Assembly (NCBI RefSeq): GCF_003574395.1
Contig: NZ_QMJY01000013.1
Location: 372,001 to 436,000 of the forward strand
Direction of reading: 5' to 3'
DNA from: Tabrizicola thermarum
Lineage (GTDB): Bacteria > Pseudomonadota > Alphaproteobacteria > Rhodobacterales > Rhodobacteraceae
Length of the DNA stretch: 64,000 bases
In this document: positions 16,305 to 25,908 of the stretch, one piece after another
Layout: each line of letters opens with the position of its first letter
Numbering within the stretch: position 1 is the first letter of the stretch
The notes under the pieces: model-generated
Told to the model about the DNA's origin: nothing
Databases searched by the model: none
What the model saw: the letters and a program-made list of their open reading frames with translations, nothing else
Program-made: the position numbers and the translations under genes

Positions 16305-18164
16305 ATGGCCAGACCGACCAGTGCCGACGATCAGCTATTCGACCTGCGGCTGGCCCGGTCCGCCCCCGACCTGTTCCCGATGCTGGAGGCGCTGTATGGC
16401 GCGCGGCCCGATTACCCGGCCTTCCGCGACAAGCTGGTGAAGGCGCTGCGCAAGGGCTGGGCCGACCGGCCCGAAGACCTGAAACGGCTGGACCTGGCCC
16501 GCGACCTGGAACCCGACTGGTTCCAGCGCCCCGGCATGGCGGGCTATGTCTTCTACATCGACCGCTTCAACGGCACTCTTCGGGGCGTGCTGGACAAGCT
16601 CGACTACCTGGAGGACCTGGGCGTCACCTACGTTCACCTGATGCCCTGCCTGAAGCCGCGCCCAGGCGACAGCGACGGCGGCTATTCGGTGATGGACTAC
16701 CGCCAGATCAACCCGGCCTTCGGGACCATGGCGGATTTCGAGGCGGTCAGCCGCGCCCTGCGCGCGCGCGGCATGTCGCTCTGTGTCGATCTGGTGCTGA
16801 ACCACACCGCGAAGGAACATGCCTGGGCGAAGAAGGCCGCCAAGGGCGATCCGGTCTATCAGGACTATTACCTGATGTTCGACACGCCCGATCTGCCGAA
16901 CCTCTATGAACAGACGCTGGTCGAGGTCTTCCCCGACAACGCTCCGGGCAACTTCACCCATTACCCGGACATCGGGAAATGGGTCTGGACCACCTTCAAC
17001 GAACACCAGTGGGACCTGAACTGGGCCAACCCGGCGGTGTTCCTGGAGATCGTCGAGATCATGCTGTTCCTGGCCAACAAGGGGGTCGATGTCCTGCGGC
17101 TGGATGCCGTCGCCTTCATGTGGAAGCGGCTGGGCACCCGCTGCCAGTCGGAACCCGAGGTGCACATGCTGTTGCAGGCCCTGCGGGCGTGCAGCCGGAT
17201 CGCCTCGGCCGCGGTGATCCATCTGGAAGAGGCCATCGTCGCGCCCGCCGAGATGCTGCCCTACCTCGGGCGTGGTCGGCATGACGGGAAAGAGGGGAAC
17301 CTCGCCTACCACAACAGCCTGATGGTGCAATTCTGGTCAGCACTGGCCACGCGCGACACGCGGCTGATGACCCATGTGCTGGCCACGCATTTCCCGGACC
17401 GGCTGACCAACGCGACCTATGCGACCTATATCCGCTGCCATGACGACATCGGCTGGGCGGTGACGGACGAGGACGCGGCTGCGGTCGGACTTTCGGGTCA
17501 GGCGCATCGCGCCTTCCTGTCGGACTTCTACGAAGGCAGCTTCCCCGGCACCTTCGCCAAAGGCGCGCTGTTCCAGGTGAACGAGGCGACGGGGGACAAG
17601 CGGATATCCGGCAGCTTCGCCTCGCTGGCGGGGATCGCGCAGGACCCGGAGCTTGCCGTGCAGCGCATCCTGATGGGCCATGCGCTGATCGCGGCCTGGG
17701 GCGGCATTCCGCTAATCTACATGGGCGACGAACTGGCGCTGCCGAACGACGACAGCTACCTGCAGAACCCGCATCACGCGCATGACAGCCGCTGGATCCA
17801 CCGCCCCAGGATGGACTGGGCCCTGGCCGAGACGCGACACACGGCCGACACGCCCTCGGCGCGGGTGTTCCGGGGGACCAGGGCCATCCTGGCCCGGCGC
17901 GCGGCGACCAAGGCGCTGCATGGCGCGGTGCCGGTGCGGGTGGTGCGGTCGGGCAACGACGCGGTCTTTGCCTTTCAGCGGCTGGCGCCCACGGGCACGC
18001 TTCTTGGTCTGTTCAACTTCACCGAACACTGGCAGCACCTGCCGGAGGCCTGGGTCCGATCGCAGGGGGTCAGTGCCTTCCATGATGCGCTGTCGGATGG
18101 GCATGTTGCGGCGCACGATGGCCAGATCGTCCTGCCGCCCTATGCCCGCGTCTGGCTGACCTGA
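16305..18164 (+). CDS. Amylosucrase (GH13 family)
   Basis: A 619-residue glycoside hydrolase family 13 enzyme, predicted to make alpha-1,4-glucan from sucrose and release fructose. Features match amylosucrase: FYIDRFNGTLRGVLDKLDYL, YVHLMPCLKPRPGDSDGGYSV near 115-130, HQWDLNWANPAVF near 245, nucleophile Asp near 267 (DVLRLDAVAF), acid/base Glu near 308 (IHLEEA), and CHDDIGW near 380. No signal peptide, so cytosolic. GGGGAG precedes the ATG. No sucrose transporter or glycogen gene is adjacent. Amylosucrase versus another GH13 subfamily-4 activity rests on overall resemblance. Confidence 0.88.
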   Translation: MARPTSADDQLFDLRLARSAPDLFPMLEALYGARPDYPAFRDKLVKALRKGWADRPEDLKRLDLARDLEPDWFQRPGMAGYVFYIDRFNGTLRGVLDKLDYLEDLGVTYVHLMPCLKPRPGDSDGGYSVMDYRQINPAFGTMADFEAVSRALRARGMSLCVDLVLNHTAKEHAWAKKAAKGDPVYQDYYLMFDTPDLPNLYEQTLVEVFPDNAPGNFTHYPDIGKWVWTTFNEHQWDLNWANPAVFLEIVEIMLFLANKGVDVLRLDAVAFMWKRLGTRCQSEPEVHMLLQALRACSRIASAAVIHLEEAIVAPAEMLPYLGRGRHDGKEGNLAYHNSLMVQFWSALATRDTRLMTHVLATHFPDRLTNATYATYIRCHDDIGWAVTDEDAAAVGLSGQAHRAFLSDFYEGSFPGTFAKGALFQVNEATGDKRISGSFASLAGIAQDPELAVQRILMGHALIAAWGGIPLIYMGDELALPNDDSYLQNPHHAHDSRWIHRPRMDWALAETRHTADTPSARVFRGTRAILARRAATKALHGAVPVRVVRSGNDAVFAFQRLAPTGTLLGLFNFTEHWQHLPEAWVRSQGVSAFHDALSDGHVAAHDGQIVLPPYARVWLT

Positions 18165-18173
18165 CGCCAGGTG

Positions 18174-18218
18174 CCGATTTCCGGGAAGAGATCGGAGCGG
18201 AGCCCTTGAAGGCTTCGC
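18174..18218. terminator. Imperfect tandem hairpins between convergent genes
   Basis: CCGAT...ATCGG at 18174-18195 and GCGGAGCC-CTTGAA-GGCTTCGC at 18197-18218 (one G-T wobble) sit just after the amylosucrase stop and before the stop of the convergent YggS-like gene. Probable bidirectional terminator; weaker than the other convergent pairs in the window. Confidence 0.4.
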
Positions 18219-18239
18219 CCGCCCCGCGCCCGGGCGCCG

Positions 18240-18902
18240 TCAGGCCCTGGGCGGATAGGCCCGAGCGCCGAAGATCGCGCTGCCGACGCGGATATGCGTC
18301 GCGCCGTGGGCAATGGCGGCCTCGAAGTCGCTGCTCATCCCCATCGACAGCTTTGTCAGCCCGTGGTCCGCAGCCATCCGGGCCAGCATGGCGAAGTGCG
18401 GGGTCGGGTCCTGATCTTCGGGCGGGATGCACATCAGGCCGACGGGAGACAGGTCCATCGCCCGGCAGTCCCGCAGGAACCCCGCAAGGTCGCCCGGCAG
18501 GACACCCGCCTTCTGCGGTTCTTCCCCCGTGTTGACCTGCACGAACAGCTGCGGCAGCGCGCCCCGGGCCTGCTGCAACCCTGCCAGCCTCGTGGCCAGC
18601 GAGGGGCGGTCCAGCGTGTGGATCGCGTCGAACAGGTCCACGGCGACCTTGGCCTTGTTGGTCTGCAAGGGGCCGATCATGTGCAGCTCCAGCGGCCCGA
18701 ACCTGTCACGCCAGGCAGGCCACTTCGCCGCCGCCTCTTGCACATAGTTCTCGCCAAAGACGCGGTGGCCTTCGGTCAGCACCGCCTCGACCCGCTCTGC
18801 CGGCTGGACCTTGGACACGGCGATGAGCCGGACCGACCCCTCGGCCCGCCCCGCCGCCCGTTCCGCCGCGCGCATCCGCGCCAGGATTTCCGCAAGTGCC
18901 AT
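18240..18902 (-). CDS. YggS/PROSC family PLP-binding protein
   Basis: A 220-residue fold-type III PLP protein that keeps free pyridoxal phosphate and amino-acid pools balanced. The PLP lysine is in IAVSKVQP near residue 31; FGENYVQE, HMIGPLQTNKAK, VNTGEEPQKAG and LSMGMSSDFEAAI are the conserved segments in order, ending with TRIRVGSAIFGAR-like HIRVGSAIFG. Length and motifs agree with the family. Downstream of it on the same strand is nothing but the convergent amylosucrase. Confidence 0.93.
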   Translation of the reverse strand: MALAEILARMRAAERAAGRAEGSVRLIAVSKVQPAERVEAVLTEGHRVFGENYVQEAAAKWPAWRDRFGPLELHMIGPLQTNKAKVAVDLFDAIHTLDRPSLATRLAGLQQARGALPQLFVQVNTGEEPQKAGVLPGDLAGFLRDCRAMDLSPVGLMCIPPEDQDPTPHFAMLARMAADHGLTKLSMGMSSDFEAAIAHGATHIRVGSAIFGARAYPPRA

Positions 18903-18947
18903 CTCGCCCCCCGTTTGCAGCGCAACCTAACCGGGCGGGCGAAAAAG

Positions 18948-18974
18948 AAAAGAGCGGGCAAGGCCCGCTCTTTT
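18948..18974. terminator. Strong hairpin terminator after the porin gene
   Basis: A perfect 12-bp stem AAAAGAGCGGGC with loop AAG and complement GCCCGCTCTTTT. It lies 22 bases after the porin stop on the minus strand, where the stem itself ends in a T-rich run. Its symmetry would also allow termination on the plus strand. Confidence 0.85.
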
Positions 18975-18995
18975 CCCTCGTGCGATCCGGGAGGA

Positions 18996-19949
18996 TCAGA
19001 ACGAGAAGTTGATGCCGAGGTCGGCGTAGGTTTCGTCGTCGAAGCCCTTCTGGATGGTGCCAGCAATGGTCGCGCCGCCAAGGTCGTAGTTGGCGCCCAC
19101 GCCGATGGCGTAGTCGTTCGCGTAGGTCACGTCGGAGTCGACGGCCGAAACGAACGCGCCGATGCCGATGCCGCTGGCCAGCTTGGTGTTGCCGTACAGG
19201 GTCAACGTCGTGTCGTCGCCTTCGCCAACGGGCGCACCATCTTCACCGATGAGCTGCAGACCAATGTTGGTCATGTCGTTCATCGCGTATTCGCCGAGCA
19301 GGGCGTAGACGTCATAGCCGCTGGTGCCCGCCGCGTTGTTCACATAGCCGAAGCCCAGCTTGTAGGCGCCGGCGGTGTAGTCCAGCGAGAAGCCGGTTTC
19401 TTCAGCGTCGGTCGACACGTTCTGGTCGTAATCGACGTACGACAGGCGAGCAACCACATTGCCGACCGAGTAGCTGGCGAACAGGCCGATACGGTTTGCC
19501 TGGCCAGCAGCGTACGGGCCGGAGTTGTACGAATCGTAGGAGAACAGCGAGTACGAACCGGTCGTCGACGAGATGAAGCCGAGTTCCGCGTTGTAGAGGG
19601 TTGCCAGCGAATCGAACGCGGTATTGGCGTTACCGATTTCGAAGCGGAAACCAGCGGTTTCAGCGTAGAGCATCGCGGCGTTCAGTTCCGCAGCGCCTTC
19701 GCCCGTGCCGTCGACGGTGTCGCCGGCGTCGTATTGCATGCGGATCCGGCCACCGAATTTCACGCCCGAGTCAGTCTCCTTCGCAGCGTCGATGTTCAGA
19801 CGCATACGGTAGGACAGAACGGTGTCGGAGTTGGTGCCATCGTCGGTGTAGACCAGACCGAAGCGTCCCGAGCCGCTGAGCGTGACGTCGGCTGCGGCCA
19901 TGCCAGCAAAGCCCAGCAGCGCGGTCGAAGCCAAAAGAACCTTTTTCAT
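18996..19949 (-). CDS. Outer-membrane porin, Rhodobacter type
   Basis: A 317-residue porin: a 20-residue signal peptide (MKKVLLASTALLGFAGMAAA), mature start DVTLSGSGRFGLVY, alternating beta-strand pattern, and C-terminal Phe (INFSF) typical of BAM substrates. Acidic content is high and basic content low, as in the R. capsulatus porin, which forms a 16-stranded trimer. A strong terminator follows. The 269 bases upstream contain no gene and presumably its promoter; AAGAAAGAGGG precedes the ATG. Confidence 0.92.
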   Translation of the reverse strand: MKKVLLASTALLGFAGMAAADVTLSGSGRFGLVYTDDGTNSDTVLSYRMRLNIDAAKETDSGVKFGGRIRMQYDAGDTVDGTGEGAAELNAAMLYAETAGFRFEIGNANTAFDSLATLYNAELGFISSTTGSYSLFSYDSYNSGPYAAGQANRIGLFASYSVGNVVARLSYVDYDQNVSTDAEETGFSLDYTAGAYKLGFGYVNNAAGTSGYDVYALLGEYAMNDMTNIGLQLIGEDGAPVGEGDDTTLTLYGNTKLASGIGIGAFVSAVDSDVTYANDYAIGVGANYDLGGATIAGTIQKGFDDETYADLGINFSF

Positions 19950-20218
19950 GTTTTCCCTCTTTCTTCAAGGTAAGCCCGCCGCAGGGGAATCCGCAGGGGG
20001 AATGCAGCGTATTTCGCCCGTCATGGCATGGATTGCAACGTTGTCGGCAGCGGTGAAAGATTTCGGCAGATGATTGGTGCAGCAAAGCAACAGGTCGGGA
20101 ATCGCCACCCAATCGCTCCGTCGCGGGCGGGTTCCCTTCCGCGACCGTGCAAGCAAAGGGCCTTGGCAGGCCGCGGACGCTCGGCTAGACAGCAGGCAAG
20201 GGTTCTGAGGATGGCCGG

Positions 20219-20755
20219 ATGATCTTGGTTCAAATTGCGCGGATGGCCCTGGCGGCGAGTCTGATGCTCTCGCTTTCGTCCTGCGGCGGGATCGCCAGCG
20301 GTGATAGCGGCCTTTTCGGCGGAAAATCGTCGATGACCGAAAAGCAGCGGGCCGAGCGCGATGCGGCGGCCGAAGCGCACCGCGACGGCAAGAGCAAGTC
20401 GGAAAGCCGGACATCGCTTCTGGACCTGTTCAAGACATCCGATGACCCCAACACCACGGTCGAGGTCAACAAGTACATCTGGCAGGCCAGCCTGGAAGTG
20501 CTGAACTTCCTGCCCATCGAATCGGTGGACCCGTTCACCGGCGTGATCGTGACCGGCTACGGGCGGCCTCCGGGCGGCGGGCGGGCCTATCGCGCGACGA
20601 TCTATGCGCAGGACCCGGCGCTGGATGCCCGCAGTCTGAAGGTCGCGCTGCAAGGACAGGGCGGTGCCTCGGTCGCGCCGGAAACCGTGCGCGCGGTCGA
20701 GGATGCGATCCTGACCCGCGCCCGTCAGCTGCGCGTGCGCGACAGCAGGCTTTAG
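20219..20755 (+). CDS. DUF3576 lipoprotein
   Basis: A 178-residue probable lipoprotein: lipobox LSSC with Cys at 22, then a charged linker (residues 40-65) and a globular domain with WQASLEVLNFLPIESVDPFTGVIVTGYG near 100, the DUF3576 hallmark. Likely envelope-located; function unknown. GAGG lies eight bases before the ATG. It precedes leuS by about 100 bases and may be co-transcribed with it. Confidence 0.82.
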   Translation: MILVQIARMALAASLMLSLSSCGGIASGDSGLFGGKSSMTEKQRAERDAAAEAHRDGKSKSESRTSLLDLFKTSDDPNTTVEVNKYIWQASLEVLNFLPIESVDPFTGVIVTGYGRPPGGGRAYRATIYAQDPALDARSLKVALQGQGGASVAPETVRAVEDAILTRARQLRVRDSRL

Positions 20756-20856
20756 TCGTTTCAGGGCCGCGCAGGATCGGGAAGGGGTGGACCTTTCCCG
20801 GAGCCTGTGTGTAATTCCGCGCGCCAACCCGCCCGGACTTCCGCATGAGGCCAATG

Positions 20857-23409
20857 ATGTCGCGCTATGACCCCGCCCAGATCGAACCCAAGTGGCAGGA
20901 CGCCTGGGACAAGGCCGGGGCCTTCACGGCGGTGCGCGATCCGTCGAAGCCCAAGTATTATGTGCTGGAGATGTTCCCCTACCCCTCGGGGCGCATCCAC
21001 ATGGGGCATGTGCGCAACTACACGATGGGCGACGTGGTGGCGCGCTACAAGGCCGCGCAGGGGTTCAGCGTGCTGCACCCGATGGGCTGGGACGCCTTCG
21101 GGATGCCCGCCGAGAATGCCGCGATGGAACGCGGCGGGCACCCGAAGGACTGGACCTACGGCAACATCGCCGACATGAAGGCGCAGATGAAGCCCCTGGG
21201 CCTGTCGATCGACTGGTCGCGGGAACTCGCGACCTGCGACCCGGAATACTACGGCCAGCAGCAGGCCATGTTCATCGACATGATGGAGGCGGGCCTCGTC
21301 TATCGCAAGGCCGCCGTGGTCAACTGGGACCCGGTGGACATGACGGTTCTGGCCAACGAGCAGGTGATCGACGGCAAGGGCTGGCGGTCCGGCGCCGCGG
21401 TCGAACGGCGCGAGCTGGTGCAGTGGTTCTTCAGGATCAGCGATTACTCCGAGGAACTGCTCAGCGCGCTGGACGGGCTGACGCACTGGCCGGAAAAGGT
21501 GCGCCTGATGCAGGCCAACTGGATCGGAAAGTCGAGGGGCTTGCAGTTTGCCTTCGAGACGGTGGGGGCCCCGGCCGGGTTCGAGACGCTGGAGGTCTAT
21601 ACCACCCGTCCCGACACGCTGATGGGGGCGTCCTTCGCCGCGATCAGCCCGGATCATCCGCTGGCCAAGGCGCTGGAGGCCGACCCGAAGGTGGCCGAGT
21701 TCGTGGCGCTGTGCCGGAAGGGCGGGACCTCGGCAGAAGAGATCGAGACGGCCGAGAAGATCGGCTATGACACAGGCATCCGCGTCCGACATCCGCTTGA
21801 TCCGACGTGGGAATTGCCGGTCTGGATCGCGAACTTCATCCTGATGGACTATGGCACGGGCGCCATCTTCGGCTGCCCGGCGCATGACCAGCGCGACTTC
21901 GAGTTTGCCACGAAATACGGGCTGCCGATCAGGCCGGTGTTCAGCGCCGACGGAAGCGATGCGGCCCTGACCGAAGCCTTCGTGCCGATGAAGTCCGAGC
22001 GCGTCCACTACATCCGCGGCTTTGCCGGGGAAACGGTGCAGACCGGGGACGAGGCCGTCGCCGCGGCCATCGCCCACGCCGAAGCGAACGGCTATGGCAA
22101 GGGCGTGACGAAATACCGCCTGCGCGACTGGGGCCTGTCGCGGCAACGCTACTGGGGCTGCCCGATCCCGGTGGTGCATTGCCCGACCTGCGGCGTGGTG
22201 CCGGAGAAGAAGGAGAACCTGCCGGTCGAACTGCCGTATGACGTCAGCTTCGACAAGCCCGGCAACCCCTTGGACCGCCATCCGACCTGGCGCGATGTGC
22301 CCTGCCCGCAATGCGGCGCCCCGGCCAAGCGCGAGACGGACACGATGGACACCTTCGTCGATTCGTCTTGGTACTATGCCCGTTTCACCAGCCCCCGCGC
22401 GACGACCCCGACCGTGGCCGAGGACGCGGAATACTGGATGAATGTCGACCAGTATATCGGCGGAATCGAACATGCGATCCTGCACCTGCTCTATTCCCGC
22501 TTCTTCGCCCGGGCGATGCACAGGACCGGGCACCTGCCCGCCAAGGCCATCGAACCGTTCAGCGCCCTGTTCACCCAGGGCATGGTGACGCACGAGATCT
22601 ACATGACCCGCGACAGCCAGGGTCGCCCGGTCTATCACCTGCCCGAGGACGTGCTGCGGGGTGAGGGTGGCGCCACGCTGAAGGATGGCACTCCGGTGGA
22701 AATCGTGCCCTCCGCCAAGATGTCGAAGTCGAAGAAGAACGTCGTCGACCCGATGAACATCATCGCAGCCTTCGGGGCCGACACCGCGCGCTGGTTCGTG
22801 ATGTCCGACTCGCCCCCCGAACGGGACGTGGAATGGACGAGTTCCGGGGCCGAGGCGGCCTTCAAGCACCTCAGCCGCGTCTGGGCCCTGTCGGCGCGGA
22901 TCGGCGAGATGCCCGAGGGGCACCCGGGCGAAGGCGATGCCGACCTGGCGAAGGCCACGGCGAAGGCCATCGACGAGGTGACGAGGGGGATCGAAGGATT
23001 TGCCTTCAACAAGGCCATCGCCTCGCTTTACGCCTTCACCAACACGCTGTCCCGCGCCAATGCCTCGACCGGGGCGATGAAGACGGCGATCCGCACGCTG
23101 GCCAGGCTCATGTCGCCGATGACCCCGCACCTGGCCGAGGAAATCTGGGCCATGCAGGGCGGAGACGGGCTTTGCTCCCAGGCGCCCTGGCCCAAGGCCG
23201 ATCCGGCACTGCTGGTCGATGACACCGTGACCTTGCCGATCCAGATCAACGGCAAGCGCCGCGCGGAAATCAGCGTGCCGAAGGACATGCCTGCGGCGGA
23301 GGTTGAAAAGCTGGCGCTGGCGGATGAGGATGTGGTCAGGTTCCTTGCCGGCCAGCCGGTGAAGAAGATCATCGTCGTCCCGGGCCGCATCATCAATGTC
23401 GTCGTCTGA
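20857..23409 (+). CDS. leuS: Leucyl-tRNA synthetase
   Basis: Charges tRNA-Leu. About 850 residues; class Ia motifs are HMGH ([16 protein letters not shown] near 45) and KMSKS (AKMSKSKKN near 620). The editing domain with TTRPDTLMG is near 250, and zinc-type cysteines occur in CPTCG and CPQCG. I chose 20857 ([13 protein letters not shown]) because GAGG lies six bases upstream; ATGs at 20845 and 20854 are also in frame. Followed by lptE and holA in the same direction, a common alphaproteobacterial order. Confidence 0.97.
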   Translation: MSRYDPAQIEPKWQDAWDKAGAFTAVRDPSKPKYYVLEMFPYPSGRIHMGHVRNYTMGDVVARYKAAQGFSVLHPMGWDAFGMPAENAAMERGGHPKDWTYGNIADMKAQMKPLGLSIDWSRELATCDPEYYGQQQAMFIDMMEAGLVYRKAAVVNWDPVDMTVLANEQVIDGKGWRSGAAVERRELVQWFFRISDYSEELLSALDGLTHWPEKVRLMQANWIGKSRGLQFAFETVGAPAGFETLEVYTTRPDTLMGASFAAISPDHPLAKALEADPKVAEFVALCRKGGTSAEEIETAEKIGYDTGIRVRHPLDPTWELPVWIANFILMDYGTGAIFGCPAHDQRDFEFATKYGLPIRPVFSADGSDAALTEAFVPMKSERVHYIRGFAGETVQTGDEAVAAAIAHAEANGYGKGVTKYRLRDWGLSRQRYWGCPIPVVHCPTCGVVPEKKENLPVELPYDVSFDKPGNPLDRHPTWRDVPCPQCGAPAKRETDTMDTFVDSSWYYARFTSPRATTPTVAEDAEYWMNVDQYIGGIEHAILHLLYSRFFARAMHRTGHLPAKAIEPFSALFTQGMVTHEIYMTRDSQGRPVYHLPEDVLRGEGGATLKDGTPVEIVPSAKMSKSKKNVVDPMNIIAAFGADTARWFVMSDSPPERDVEWTSSGAEAAFKHLSRVWALSARIGEMPEGHPGEGDADLAKATAKAIDEVTRGIEGFAFNKAIASLYAFTNTLSRANASTGAMKTAIRTLARLMSPMTPHLAEEIWAMQGGDGLCSQAPWPKADPALLVDDTVTLPIQINGKRRAEISVPKDMPAAEVEKLALADEDVVRFLAGQPVKKIIVVPGRIINVVV

Positions 23410-23455
23410 TCGCAAAGTCAGCATCTCCGATCCGTTCCCGACCCGGGAGCGGGCG

Positions 23456-23932
23456 GTGAGCCGTCGTTTCGTCGTTCTGGCCCCTCTCGCCCTTGCGGCC
23501 TGCGGCTTCACCCCGGCACTCGCGCCAGATGGACCAGCGACCGCGCTGCTTGAAACGGTCTATGTCCAGGATCCGACCGACAAGAACGGTTTTGATCTGG
23601 TGGAGCGGCTGGAGGAACGGCTGGGACGACCCGAGAACCCGAAGTACGACCTCAGCTACACCATCGTCACCGAAACCCTGGGCGTCGGCATCACCACCGA
23701 CAACAAGATCACGCGCTACAACCTCAAGGGCGTGGTCGACTATACGCTGACCGACCGCGCCTCGGGCGCGCGGATCACGGGGGGAAGGGTGCAGAACTTC
23801 ACCGCCTATGCCGCCACCGGCTCTACCGTCGCGAGCCTTGCCGCCGAGGAAGACGCCGCCTACCGGCTGATGCGCATTCTGGCCGACCAGATCACCGCCC
23901 GGCTGATTGCGGCCACGGCTCGGCAGCCATGA
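23456..23932 (+). CDS. lptE: LPS-assembly lipoprotein LptE
   Basis: A 158-residue outer-membrane lipoprotein that plugs LptD in lipopolysaccharide export. Starting at GTG 23456 gives a clean signal peptide with lipobox LAAC (lipidated Cys 16) and has GGGAG six bases upstream. The ATG at 23396 overlapping leuS would bury the signal peptide behind twenty polar residues, so I reject it. Position between leuS and holA is diagnostic. Stop overlaps the holA start (ATGA). Confidence 0.87.
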   Translation: MSRRFVVLAPLALAACGFTPALAPDGPATALLETVYVQDPTDKNGFDLVERLEERLGRPENPKYDLSYTIVTETLGVGITTDNKITRYNLKGVVDYTLTDRASGARITGGRVQNFTAYAATGSTVASLAAEEDAAYRLMRILADQITARLIAATARQP

Positions 23933-24942
23933 TCCTGAAGGGGGCCGAGGCCGCCCGCTATTGCTCCCGCCCCGATCCGGGCCGCGCTGGCCTGTTGATC
24001 TTTGGACAGGACGCGATGCGCGTGGCGCTCAAGCGGCAGGACGCCATTTCCGCGCTGGTGGGACCCGAAGGCGAGGCCGAGATGCGCCTGACCCGGATGT
24101 CTGGCGGCGATCTGCGCAAGGATGCAAGCCTGCTTCTGGACGCGATCAAGGCGGTGGGCTTCTTCCCCGGCCCCCGCGTCGCCTTTGTCGAGGACGCGAC
24201 GGACGGTCTGGCCGACACCATCGCCACCGCGCTGAAGGAATGGAAGCCGGGCGATGCGGTGATCGTGGTCACGGCGGGGGGCCTGACGGGGAAATCCGCG
24301 CTGAAAACCCTGTTCGAGAAGCACCCCGGTGCCGTCAGCATCGGGCTTTACGACGATCCGCCCAGCCGGGAAGAGATCGAGGAGGCGCTGAAGAAGGCCG
24401 GCCTCAAGGACATCGACCGCGAGGCGATGAGCGACCTCAACACCCTGGCCCGCGCGCTTGATCCCGGCGACTTCCGGCAGACGCTGGAAAAGATCGCGCT
24501 TTACAAGTTCAACGATCCGACGCCCCTGACCCCCGCCGACGTCGCGGCCATGGCCCCCGCCACCATCGAGGCCGAGGTGGACGACCTGATCGACGCCGTG
24601 GCCGAGGCGCGCAGTACCGCCATCGGCCCGCTGTTCCGACGACTTGAAGGCCAGGGCGTGCTGCCGGTCACCATCTGCATCGGCGCGCTGCGGCATTTCC
24701 GCATCCTTCACGCCGCCGCGACCGATCCGGGTGGCCCGGGCGCCGGCATCCAGAAGGCCCGGGTGAATTTCAAGCAGAAGGACGCGATGGGCCGGCAGGC
24801 CGGGCAATGGGGTGCCCGCGCGCTGGAGCAGGCGGTGGCGATCCTGCTGGAGACCGACCTGACGCTGCGCTCTGCCAGCCGGGCCCCCGGGATGGCGCTG
24901 ATGGAACGCGCCCTGATCCGCATCGCAATGACGCGTCACTAG
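23929..24942 (+). CDS. holA: DNA polymerase III delta subunit
   Basis: Clamp-loader subunit that opens the beta clamp. A 337-residue protein in the usual place after lptE. Recognisable parts are the N-terminal ATPase-like domain (LLIFGQDAMRV, VFVTAGGLTGKSALKTLFEK-like segment near 115-130) and the C-terminal collar domain with RRLEGQGVLPVTICIGALRHFRIL near 245. The Walker motifs are degenerate, as expected for delta. Translationally coupled to lptE. Confidence 0.92.
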   Translation: MILKGAEAARYCSRPDPGRAGLLIFGQDAMRVALKRQDAISALVGPEGEAEMRLTRMSGGDLRKDASLLLDAIKAVGFFPGPRVAFVEDATDGLADTIATALKEWKPGDAVIVVTAGGLTGKSALKTLFEKHPGAVSIGLYDDPPSREEIEEALKKAGLKDIDREAMSDLNTLARALDPGDFRQTLEKIALYKFNDPTPLTPADVAAMAPATIEAEVDDLIDAVAEARSTAIGPLFRRLEGQGVLPVTICIGALRHFRILHAAATDPGGPGAGIQKARVNFKQKDAMGRQAGQWGARALEQAVAILLETDLTLRSASRAPGMALMERALIRIAMTRH

Positions 24943-24950
24943 ACGCCGCC

Positions 24951-24990
24951 GTCTTCGAAGACATCGGTCCGGAGTTTTCGAACACTCCGG
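24951..24990. terminator. Tandem palindromes between holA and the OsmC gene
   Basis: GTCTTCGAAGAC at 24951-24962 and a second inverted repeat with arms CCGGAGT and ACTCCGG at 24969-24990 around a TTCGAA core. They occupy the convergent junction and resemble the TTCGAA-centred pair at 11928-11970. Confidence 0.5.
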
Positions 24991-24994
24991 TGCC

Positions 24995-25393
24995 TCAGGC
25001 CCGGCGGATGGTCCCGGTCAGGGGGACGGCTGCGGACAGCGTGTTGGAAATCGTGCCGTATTTCAGGATGTTGCGATGCAGAAGATCAAGCCGCGCCTCG
25101 CTTTCGGGCGTGTCGACCGTGATCTGATAGCGGATCGCCGTCAGTTTTGGCGGCGAATCCTGCCGGTCGGCCTGCAACTCCACCCGGATCCCGTCCAGCT
25201 GGAACTTCAGCACCGGCAGCACCCGTTCCGCCCCCTTGATCATGCAGGCCGCCAGCGCCGCCAGCAACAACTCGACCGGGTTCAGCGCGTCCTTGCGGCC
25301 CTCCATGTCGGTCGCCAGCCGGACCTCTGCCCCGTGGCTGGTGGCCAGGCCTCCCGTCGCGTCCACCCGCCGCGCGCTGACTTCGTACTGCAT
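24995..25393 (-). CDS. OsmC family protein
   Basis: A 132-residue OsmC/Ohr-like protein. The segment NPVELLLAALAACMIKG carries the family's first Cys (C50) in a helix. The second peroxidatic Cys expected near residue 110 is replaced in the region LHRNILKYGTISNTL, so thiol peroxidase activity is doubtful. Start at 25393 has a GGGGGA upstream; a longer frame continues upstream by chance. Single gene, convergent with holA. Confidence 0.85.
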   Translation of the reverse strand: MQYEVSARRVDATGGLATSHGAEVRLATDMEGRKDALNPVELLLAALAACMIKGAERVLPVLKFQLDGIRVELQADRQDSPPKLTAIRYQITVDTPESEARLDLLHRNILKYGTISNTLSAAVPLTGTIRRA

Positions 25394-25422
25394 GACATCC
25401 CCCGCATTGACACTGCCTGACC

Positions 25423-25908
25423 TTGACCGAGAATACCCCGGCACTCTCACCCCGCCTTGATCAGGCGCAATTCCGGAGCCCGGACTTGTCCGCATTCACC
25501 GACCTTCACGCCCGCTGCGCCGCGCTTGGCACCCGGCTGTTCACCGTCACCCGGCTGGACGAGGACAAGGCGCTGTTCGCCCGCGTCTTCACCTCACATC
25601 CGAAGGAATACCCGGTGTCGGGGACGAAGCCGATGGAAAGGGACGGCTGGTACGACACGACCATCGCCGGGCGGCGGACCTTCGTCGCCAACACTCCGCC
25701 CGAGTTCGCAAGGTATTTCTTCGACCACGCGCTGATCGTCTCGCTTGGCCTTGGTTCCTGCATCAACGTGCCGGTGGTCGATGACGACCGCGTGCTGGGG
25801 ACCGTGAACATCCTGGCCGAGGCCGGGCACTTCACGCCCGAGAAACTTGCCGCCTATGAGGCGTTGGTGGCCGCCGCCACCCCCGCCCTTGCGACCGAGC
25901 TGCGCTGA
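25423..25908 (+). CDS. GAF domain protein
   Basis: A 161-residue protein that is almost entirely one GAF domain: FTDLHARCAALGTRLFTVTR near the N-terminus, YPVSGTKPMERDGWYD in the middle, and LGLGSCINVPVVDDDRVLGTVNIL near 115-135. GAF domains bind small molecules or redox signals. The only suitable start found is TTG at 25423, with no convincing ribosome-binding site, so the N-terminus is uncertain. Its stop overlaps the ATG of the next gene by one base. Confidence 0.78.
   Translation: MTENTPALSPRLDQAQFRSPDLSAFTDLHARCAALGTRLFTVTRLDEDKALFARVFTSHPKEYPVSGTKPMERDGWYDTTIAGRRTFVANTPPEFARYFFDHALIVSLGLGSCINVPVVDDDRVLGTVNILAEAGHFTPEKLAAYEALVAAATPALATELR

Noticed and set aside
23396-23455. LptE start at ATG 23396
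   Set aside because: It places twenty polar residues before the signal peptide; GTG 23456 has a ribosome-binding site and correct lipobox spacing.
20761-23511. A 916-codon open frame on the minus strand
   Set aside because: It lies wholly over leuS, has Arg/His/Gly-rich composition with no domain, and is a high-GC antisense artefact.
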